Assembly (NCBI GenBank): GCA_944470555.2
Contig: OX104134.1
Coordinates: 108,370,701-108,434,700, forward strand
Length of the DNA stretch: 64,000 nt
Origin: Heterobilharzia americana
Lineage: Eukaryota > Platyhelminthes > Trematoda > Strigeidida > Schistosomatidae
Reading direction: 5' to 3'
The translations under genes and the position numbers were made by a program. The notes below the pieces were generated by a model. The model was not told where the DNA came from and did not search any database. It saw only the letters and a program-made list of their open reading frames with translations. Shown one piece after another: positions 55,846 to 64,000 of this stretch; the first letter of the stretch is position 1, and each line of letters begins with the position of its first letter.

Positions 55846-58520
55846 GTGGATAAGGCGCTTACATCCGACCGATAGCTGCTGTCTTGACGTGATGGTCGGA
55901 CTTGTATGTCAAGTGACCCAAAGAGCTATGCTGGTAAAACACTTGTTCCCTCGAGGTTCTACCATGCCAAAAGATCTATAGTTAGTGGTAAGATGAAAAG
56001 CAGTTACCGTTGTAGTGTAAATTACTACACTATGATGGGGGTGAGTGCAAAATCGTACTACTGCTAGCTGGATGGAGCGTGACAGCAGTAAGGTGTTTTC
56101 CTTGGATGAACAGCAGTGCCACGCTGATCCTGTCTTCCCAAATGGAAGGGTAGGTTAGAAAAGATCGAACTCAGAAAAGAATACCCCATTCCCTGGCGGT
56201 ATGTCTATGCTTGAAACAGGGATTTATTGTCGGATAAAAAGCAAAAAAACCAAAACTGTCAAAAGGCTATGTGACCGCCCTAACGCAGATGTCCCACGGC
56301 GTCTGCAGTCAAACACTATCTCTTGTTTTTCAGGTACCTCAAGAAAAACTAATCTTCCACAGTGTGGGCAGCCGAGAAGTATATCGACCACCCACACGCT
56401 CCCAGCAGTACACAAGACCCAATCAAAAATAACCAACCCTCCTCTACTCCGTCTTCTCTTTTGCCTTCACATCAAGACTCTTACACCTTGCCCAACCATT
56501 GCCAACGATCGAAACCTCATTCCTTGTCTCCTAGCAGAGCAGAAAGTGGTCTCCTCGACTAGTTTTCCAGCAAACAGTCGTCTCTGAGCTATTAGACTGA
56601 GTAGATCTGTAAGGGTTAGGAAGGATCGTGAGACTAGGCAATGCCTATTCGTAACCTCCGCCTGCGCACCCACCGACTACAGTTCGGATGATGCAAAAGA
56701 TGAATCCGATGAAAAGCCTTCGATTTTGCCACAGAAAGCAGAACGTTCAGATGTAGTCATAATTGGCAGGTAAATTTAACGGTCGTATAGAGAATCTGAC
56801 CCAATGGGAAAAGCATGTTGGAGGTATCTACGGTATACCATGTCAACGAACCGACAATGGTGATCGTCTGTTGCAATTTTGTCTTGACAGCCACTTGTTT
56901 CTGTCCAGAACTAACATCATCAAGCATAAAGAGAGACACTGTAACATGCCGTCCGTCAACATCTAACCAACGATGGACACAGATAGACCACATTGCTATA
57001 AGCCAGCCATCGACGGAGGATTGCCACTCTTTCTGAAGTACCTGTTTGGACTGCGGTCATTCGTTAGCACGGGTTCGTGTATATCTGCGCTTCACTGGTT
57101 GCTCATACTGAGGAAACCTTGTGTGGTATTAGGAGTGTTGTAAAAACAGCGGTAGAGACAGTTGGTAGCATACACTCGAAAGTTAGAAAACCCCACTGGT
57201 TTTCCGCGACGCCATCAAAACTGATTGATGCAAGAAGACAAATTTCAGCCGGCTGTGACTACCTGAAGAGCAAGAGCAACTCAAACATAAACTGACCAAG
57301 AGTCTTCGCGTCGATCGTGAGCAGTGGTGGGTGACGAGAGCATGAGAGATTAAGAAGGCATCAGCGTCGAGTAACATCCAACAACTACTTAGGCTCATTA
57401 AGGATACCGGCAAGAAGACTTTGATAAGTGAAACCATCACCGAAAAGGGGGATATTGATAACCTCCCGGGGCAGATGGCTAGGAAGTTGAGCAGAACAAC
57501 CTGAATGGGACGTAGATGTTGGTTCTCCAACTCTCCTTAAAGTTGAGGAGGCTGTATCGAACCTGAGAAGATGCAAAGCCGCGGGACCTGACAATTTTCA
57601 ACCTAAACTTTCCAAGGATGGAGGTAGGAAATTTGTGATTAAAGTGACAGGCACTAAGTAGTGTATGGAAATCAGAGGTAGTGCCGTCAGACAAGCGTAC
57701 TTCTCAGATCATCATAGCCTTTAATAAAGGACAGAAGTCTCCCTGTGAAAACTACAGGTGAATTTGTTTGACTCATAGTGTATCCAAGACCCGTTGGTCC
57801 ATAGTTATCCGGAGCCCAACTGGAGCTCGACAACAGGAAACTCGAGAAAAACAGACAAGCTTCAGACAGACCTGGACGATGATGTATCAGTCATATTTTC
57901 ACCCTGCGACAGGCTCTGGAACACAGGCATATCTCCCGGCATTGTCCAACACCTAGCATATTTCTTGACCTGAAAGCGACATTAGACTCAGTCGAGCGTG
58001 AGTTTTTTTGGCCGTGTCTGACTATGAAGGGAGTACCGAGGAAGTACATAACGCTAATCAAAGCTCTCTACTCGAAGTCATGCAGCTGGGTATGGGAAAG
58101 GCTTATGGGGAGTTGTCATGGGAATTGGCGACAACTAGTGGTGTCCGGCAGGAATGTTCGCTGTCATTGTTCCTTTTTATTTTTGTTACAGATATTCTAA
58201 TGGACATAACCTTAGTGAGGCACGTCTGACTTCATAGGGATAGACCCACTCCCTGGAGGTCATCTGGTTGACTTGGAGTATGCAGACAATATTGTATCCC
58301 TGAGTGAAGACGCCGACAAAATGCGGGATCATCTGGTTGCATTGAACAGAAATCTGACTATGTTTGGCATACCTTTCAAATATGAGATGATGCTCCAGAA
58401 CTAGTCTGCTACAAGTATTACTAATTTATTGGTAGGGAATGAAATGGTGGAATGTGTCAACCACTTCACTTATTTGGGAATTTGCATCGGCCCGAACAGA
58501 CTGATTACTGATGACTGGAC
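55846..58520 (+). mobile_element. CR1-like copy, decayed, nearly full length
   Basis: Leader from 55870 (gatagctgctgtcttgacg, cttgttccctcgaggttc), endonuclease remnants around 56640-57060, the region around KLIDARRQISAGCDYLK near 57220, RT pieces near 57730-57960 (FTQ-type stops), EGSTEEVHNANQ then SGVRQECSLSLFLFIFVTDI (58008-58229, motif B), and a YAD-N box (LEYADNIVSLSED near 58275) where the second catalytic Asp is Asn. Confidence 0.82.
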
Positions 58521-58559
58521 TCAAACTGACATCCCACATACTGTAAAGTCACACCCCTA

Positions 58560-60540
58560 TTAATAACCCAACTTTTGTTTCACATACCTTAAGAAGAACC
58601 AGCCTTCTATGGTGTGTGCAGACGGTAAATGTCAACCGTTCTCATAACTCTGCCAGCATTCAAGTTTCCTCAGATCATTATCAACCTTCCGTGCTTTTAC
58701 ACATAACCCTTCTTTGTATCCGTCGACCACTATTCCTACTTAATCACTGCTTTTTTCCAGCTCTGTGACTCTTGACAAGGATCTTTCTTCACTAAACAGA
58801 ATCCCTGGTCTCTTGAAACCGTGCTACAAATTACGTATTGGAGCTTTCAATGTCTGCATCCTCCATCAAATCGGTCAACAAGTTTGGCCGAGCAAAACTC
58901 TAGCATCTCCCGCCATGTATGGGGTGCTACACAAGACCCCCAGCGCGGTTATTCAATTAATCTCATCTGGTCAATGTATGGAATCCTCAAAAGCCACCCC
59001 TCAAGTTTTCAGAGATTTGATGGCTAGATCTCGCGATCTTTCAAGTGTATGTATGACATTAAGTGCTAAGGCAGAAAGTTCACGACTGGACTGGAAACCA
59101 GATGATAGTCAGCTGCGCGCTGTTTGACTCAATGACACAGTGACGAATCAAAGGAATGATGAAACTTGTCATTGTCTCTTTGTAATCCCTCCATACACAC
59201 CCGCTGACTAGAGTTCAGAAGTGAAGGATGAGTTCTACCGGAAACTGTCCAGCCTCCTACTGAAAACCAAGAGTTAAGAAGAGGTTGTCGTTGCAGGTTT
59301 TTTCAATAAAAAAGTGGGGAGGTTGAGTCGGTTAGAAGGGCACTTACAGAATCCTGGCAGAAGGAAAAGACTACGGTGATCGCCTACTACAACTGCACTA
59401 AGACAACCATCTACTTCTGGACAGTACGAGCTTCAGATATGAAGAGAGACAATCTCTGACGTGGCGTTCACTAACCTCAATTCAGTGGTGGATATAGACA
59501 GACCACAATATCATCGCTGAAGAGGATCGTTGAAAGACTGGCGCTCTTTTTGGAGCATGTGTTTGGGCAGAGACCATACGTTGGTTCCAGCGCTTATATG
59601 TCTGGATCTCAGTGGACTTAGGAAAACTATGGCAAAAAGGTTGTTACGAATGAAGCTCGACAACAGAATCACTCATCTAGAAGCTTGGCGTCATCTCTAG
59701 CCTGCTATAAAAACAGAAGTGAAAAATGTAGTTGACCCTCAGAGAGTGGTTGAAAAGAGCCACTGGACCTCAGCAGCTTCCAAATTAATGTATGTACGTG
59801 TACGCATTCCTGCAGGCTCCCAGTACAGTTAGAAGCTATTGCAACTCAAAAATGATGTGACAGAAGTCTACTCAATGACTGCGAACAATGGTGGGCATCG
59901 AAAGCGCAAGACAGGGAAAAAGCAACGGTAACAGTAGAGTTATTTAGACTTATCAAGGAAACTGGGGTGTAAAAGTCAATAGTTAGTGAGAGTATAGCTG
60001 ACAAGAACGACCCTGAATCCCTCACAAGAGATGCGACTGGTGCAGTGAGTCAACCATTACAAAGAACAGTCTAACTAACCTTCAGCTACTATCCCCACAC
60101 CTGGATGTAATACCGAGGGCTTCTACCACTCTTAACAGTCGAAAGTGATATAGGCAACAAAACCAGGTGTACCAGTGTCCAATGACGGTGGCTATGGATT
60201 AATAGTGCGGTCAACTAAAGTGGTAACCAGTATATGGGACCAGTTAAGACACATTCTGCCTGGACACAAATAAGAAATCTGTCAGTCTTCTACAAAAACT
60301 AGAATACCTCTTGCAAAGACAAAAGTGCCAACAATAGTATCCAAAGGCCAAAGCTTCACAGGAATTCTATGGCAAAGTACAGTGTGGAACAGAAAACCTA
60401 ATAAAACGATCTAGCAATACGACCTACAGATAGGTTTCTCAAAGGAAGTCCTACAACAAAAGAGCCTTTACATCATCCTCCACACTCTAAATACTGTGTA
60501 CTCAAAAACTGTGTTCTATAGTCTATGCTGAGCTAACAGG
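58560..60540 (+). mobile_element. CR1-like copy, decayed, endonuclease half
   Basis: Starts at the ttaagaagaaccagcc leader point, then RIPGLLKPCYKLRIGAFNVC and ILHQIGQQVWPSKTLAS (58765-59127), a degraded GDFN region near 59300 (AGFFNKKVGRLS), and the IDHN-type region near 59500. It fades out near 60540 within RT. Confidence 0.78.
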
Positions 60541-60845
60541 AGAGTTGTGCGTGTCTTGCTGTATCTATCAACCATTCCCACTATCTACATTCTTCCCTAT
60601 CATGTCTTTAACATGCGTTTGGAAGTCTCTCTCTCACGATGCGCTTCTGACTTCATCACTGGGATTAACACTCTTACAGAAGACTACTTCAAAGACCTAG
60701 AAAAGAACAGATTAAACTGTAGTGGACAAGTCTACACTCGGCTCGATTACAGAAGACGAGAATAGACCAAACTTAAAAATACCAGACTAAACAAGACCAC
60801 ACTCGACAAGACGGCATTAACTTGGAAGAGCAGTAAGTGATGTTA
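60541..60845. other. Unassigned sequence
   Basis: No family recognised; a weak open stretch of 72 codons (60547-60765) has no recognisable motif. Confidence 0.35.
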
Positions 60846-61860
60846 ACATCGTGCAGAGATGTGCCAACAAATTCTGCGATAAGTACAAATGCAATATTTA
60901 ACAAGCGTTCGAAAACGGCTACAGGCAAATGGGTACCCAACCGACGACGGACATGGGTGAAATATTTGGCAACAGACAGTAAAAAGTACACAGTTTGGAC
61001 CACCTGATGATTCAGCTGATGCCACCTGGTCTGGGAAGTCGGGTGACCTGTGGTTGGTGTAGGTCAGCGACAGATCAAATCTCTGCACGCATAGGACAGG
61101 TGTACTTGCCTTTCGCCGACCTGTGCCATTGTTCGCGATACCGACTCATTCGATTGCCCATTAAGGGTGGGGTTTTTTCGCGCTGCACTTTGCTGCCCTT
61201 TTCTATTACACGCCTGTCAGGTATGGCTATTTCAAGTGAAAAACACGACTTATAAGGCTTCATGTGTTCTACCAGACCTACTTTTGTGGGGTGAGTTGTG
61301 TGTCATGTAGCTGGCACATGTGTTTCGTATGCCTAATCACCGACTGCCTTGTCGCCCAATGCCTTTAGTTACGGTGGAAATAAGTTAGCCTGGATGATAT
61401 TAAATGAAATGCTAACCTTACCTGGGCAGTGATGTCAGATGTGGTGGCTTTCAGTCCATGGTCGACTAAATTTTCTGCATGCATAGGACGTGGATATAGC
61501 CGTAGATACTCCTTATTTTAGAGGGATCCATATACCCCATGCGGGTCATCTGATTGATTTGGTGTACGCAGACGTTACCCATTTGTTGAAACGCAGGCAA
61601 ATTAAAGGATTTTCTGAACCTGATGAGCAGAAATCTGAGTACGTTTCGCTGGAACGCATTTTGAACCTGTGAAATGTAAAATGACGCTTCAGGATTGGTG
61701 TGCAGCAGCTACTCGAATTTTAAGTACTGGGAGTGAAATGGTTGCAAGTGTAGGCTTCTTGCGTGAGTTGTGTCAGCCCGAACGGACTGACAAAATCTGT
61801 CTGGATGTAGAAGATCCACTAGGTATATGCGAACTCGCATCATGAATGCAATGGGAAACT
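60846..61860 (+). mobile_element. CR1-like C-terminal fragments, another subfamily
   Basis: SATDQISARIGQVYLPFADL then CHCSRYRLIRLPIKGGVFSR (61060-61180) is the post-RT region (usual form E-I-x-x-R-I-x-x-A-R-x-x-F-x-x-L). A second short piece at 61480-61680 contains GHLIDLVYADVTHLL, a decayed YADD box. Confidence 0.65.
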
Positions 61861-62394
61861 CTATCCTGAGGCGATACATTTAAATAAATTTGTTTGTGAA
61901 ACATTAATGATGATACTTATATCTCACCAATCACCACCATCATTTTGACATTGAATTTATTGCTTAGCAGGTAAGTGTTTATATCAACACGAGTTTTTCG
62001 TTCCACCTAGAACGTGTCACTTGAGCACGATGGCATCTTGATGAACTGATTTTTATACTGAGATCAGAACAGAACACCTATTGCTTCCGTGTTATAACTG
62101 ACTATTGTAGACAGGCGAATTCCAATCCGTCGGTTTAACCCTTAGTCTAGTCGCTTTGACATGAACAACCGCATAATGTTAAATTCCGCGAATATCAAAT
62201 GATTCGTAGCTTACCATAAAAAGACATTGCGTTAAGTATCAAAACTTGACTTATAACGTAACATCTACCGTCGACTATCACTTGATAGCGATGCGAAGCA
62301 GTGTGCGTACGTTTCAAAATGTGTTTATTAAATACCCCACAACCGTTGTTAGGCAAGCGAAACATGTTTCGTAGATTCCTAAGACCCACTGTCG
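61861..62394. other. Non-coding, nothing recognised
   Basis: AT-rich linker between retroelement fragments. Confidence 0.4.
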
Positions 62395-62950
62395 ATTTCT
62401 TATTTGAGCTCTCAACGTCCGAACCGTATGCCAAATCGGACAACAAGCATCGCTCACCAGAACTCTGAAATCTCAAGCCATAGATGTATGCTGTGTACTT
62501 GGGACACGTGGGTATGACCGAAAAGTGATCATCCACTTGACTGACCTCAGCTGGCCAAGGCGGTGAACCCACAAAATCCACTTTGAGTGTCCGAAGGGAG
62601 ATTCAATGGGTGGTTGCCGTGGTCTCGCTGGTGTAGGCATAACATTAGGTTGTGGAGCACAAAGTGCACATCTCGATTGGATACCAGTGAACAGTCATCT
62701 ACGTGTTGTCCAACTGAATAAATCTACAAAACCTAAGTGTTGTAAGGCTTGTCGATGCGATGCCTATTCACAACCTCCGAGTACACACCCACTGACTACA
62801 CTTTGTATGATACAAGGGATGAATTCAATCAAAAGCTGTCAATTTGTTTACATAAAGCAAAACGTCCAAAAATAATCATGATAGTAAGTGACTTTAACGC
62901 TCAAGTAGGGAAGCCGAGATAAACGAAAAGGCATCGTACTGAAGTTAGTC
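62395..62950 (+). mobile_element. CR1-like endonuclease fragment
   Basis: agctctcaacgtccgaaccg, tcggacaacaagcatcgctc, then CRGLAGVGITLGCGAQSAHL and DWIPVNSHLRVVQLN (62606-62720), and IVSDFNAQVGKP near 62880, the GDFN motif with D changed to S. Broken by stops. Confidence 0.75.
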
Positions 62951-63060
62951 CTGAAGACGTCAACAAGTCTGGTGATGAAACGTCAATGATAAAATATCAA
63001 AGCTCAGAAAAAACCAAACCACCATCACCCTGAGCTACAAATCTTTTCCATCATAGGTGA
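62930..63060. repeat. Fragment of the hairpin-related repeat
   Basis: ctgaagttagtcctgaagac, ggtgatgaaacgtcaatg and ccctgagctacaaatc follow the same order as the right arm and flank at 12690-12800. Confidence 0.55.
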
Positions 63061-63985
63061 GCACTTATCTGAATGTGACAGCGATTCTAACCCTAAAGGA
63101 ATATGATGTGGCATTCGGCCCGCTGTAGAAATGTAGATTGACTTCCCAATGATTACGAGGAGTGAAGAATGGCAAAACCAATGAAGGCGGTAGCATTAAG
63201 TAAGGTTCAACAACTTTTAGGCGTGTTAAAGATACTGGTTGGAAGTTGACTCTCAGTGGTACCATCGCCAAGAAGGATGGGGACCTGGTGACTTCTCAGG
63301 ATAGGCAGCTAGATACAGAAGATTCATTTGGCATTTGTCAATTTGCACAATTTCTGGCGAGATATCCGAATACCTGTTAAAAGACGAGTATGCTGCGCTG
63401 CATCCCATTCTATCCTATCTCACAGCTGCGAGATATAACCGTTGAAAGTGAATGTGAAAAGACCACAGATTTTCAAACACACGTCTTTGTAGCATTCCTC
63501 ACGACTTTAGAACTATGGTGTAGCAAGGTTGAAGTTCGGCAAAAGATACTAGGCAAGGTAAACATATCATTCGATGAGGTTGTGAACGTACGTGAATCGA
63601 GATGGCTTAGATATGTGCTGAGCAAGCCAAGCCACCGCCTACCTCGACATGTTATTGGAGGTTAGATTGAATCAGAAGGCTTAGGGTGATCAAACCAAGA
63701 AGTGACACGAGTCCATGAAGCCTTTGACTCTTGCTCTGAGCCGTGTGGAGAGATGCAGACTGCCTGGTTGTCCCCAAGACGATAGGAATCAATGGTGAAA
63801 TGACTGAAAATCTGTCACATTCGTGCAGATATATCCACTTTTTAACGTCTTCTAAAGCTTCAACGTTTTCGCTAACCTTGAATTTCTTTTTCTCCCCTAC
63901 ACCTTTTGTATGCTGCTGTGAAGTGCGGCAACCTGTACCGACACTACTTTATGCTAGGTTCTATGTTTATTTCGTCTTACATTTC
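63061..63985 (+). mobile_element. CR1-like RT-to-3'-end fragment
   Basis: Contains acaacttttaggcgtgttaa and gatggggacctggtgac (pre-RT linker), then the C-terminal block VNISFDEVVNVRESRWLRYV with LSKPSHRLPRHVIGG (63555-63663), and the 3' UTR with tgctgctgtgaagtgcgg near 63915. Similar ends at 20150 and 46570. Confidence 0.75.
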
Positions 63986-64000
63986 ACCACAGAATAAAAC

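Noticed and set aside
60547..60765. 72-residue ORF between CR1-like fragments
   Set aside because: No recognisable domain, no splice or homology support.

Overview
The window reads as nuclear DNA of a blood fluke (Schistosoma or a close trematode relative). The reasons are AT-rich sequence with long (TA)n tracts, short exons spread over multi-kilobase introns, and a typical schistosome repeat set: RTE-type (SR2-like) and CR1-like non-LTR retrotransposons, Penelope-like elements with GIY-YIG endonucleases, and tRNA-headed SINEs carrying hammerhead ribozyme motifs (Smalpha-like). Species cannot be settled from sequence alone. One 500-base run of N (9470-9969) is a scaffold gap.

Two host genes are visible. 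At the left edge on the minus strand one exon (175-586) encodes the first transmembrane helix and following matrix loop of a mitochondrial carrier of the SLC25A33/36 pyrimidine-nucleotide type. On the plus strand, from 11028 to about 53314, eleven or twelve exons with mostly phase-compatible junctions encode the C-terminal HEAT-repeat half of a RELCH (KIAA1468) homologue, the RAB11-binding LisH/coiled-coil/HEAT protein of endosome-to-Golgi cholesterol transport. Its N-terminal half is not in the window.

Repeats, left to right: a CR1-like copy on the minus strand (2040-8883) is split by a nearly full-length RTE element (3936-7148) with a clear 13-bp target-site duplication. A second, nearly identical CR1-like copy lies on the plus strand at about 23215-27240, so the two form a very large inverted repeat around RELCH exons 1-5. 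The introns also hold a 105-bp-arm hairpin (12555-12778), Penelope-like fragments (16.5-17.8, 30.5-31.3, 37.3-37.6, 49.8-50.1 and 54.9-55.8 kb), a second RTE copy (32.6-35.9 kb), a third 5'-truncated RTE copy with its own duplication (47609-48989), and several tRNA-derived SINE families. From 55.8 kb to the end the window is a series of decayed CR1-like copies on the plus strand.

No rRNA, CRISPR, bacterial operon or convincing functional tRNA gene is present. The repeats explain intron size and long inverted-repeat structure rather than forming a pathway. The observations most worth following are the mosaic identity and shared lesions of the two large CR1-like copies, the hammerhead-bearing SINEs, the RELCH gene model with its missing N-terminal half, and the SHH variant of the RTE endonuclease SDH motif.
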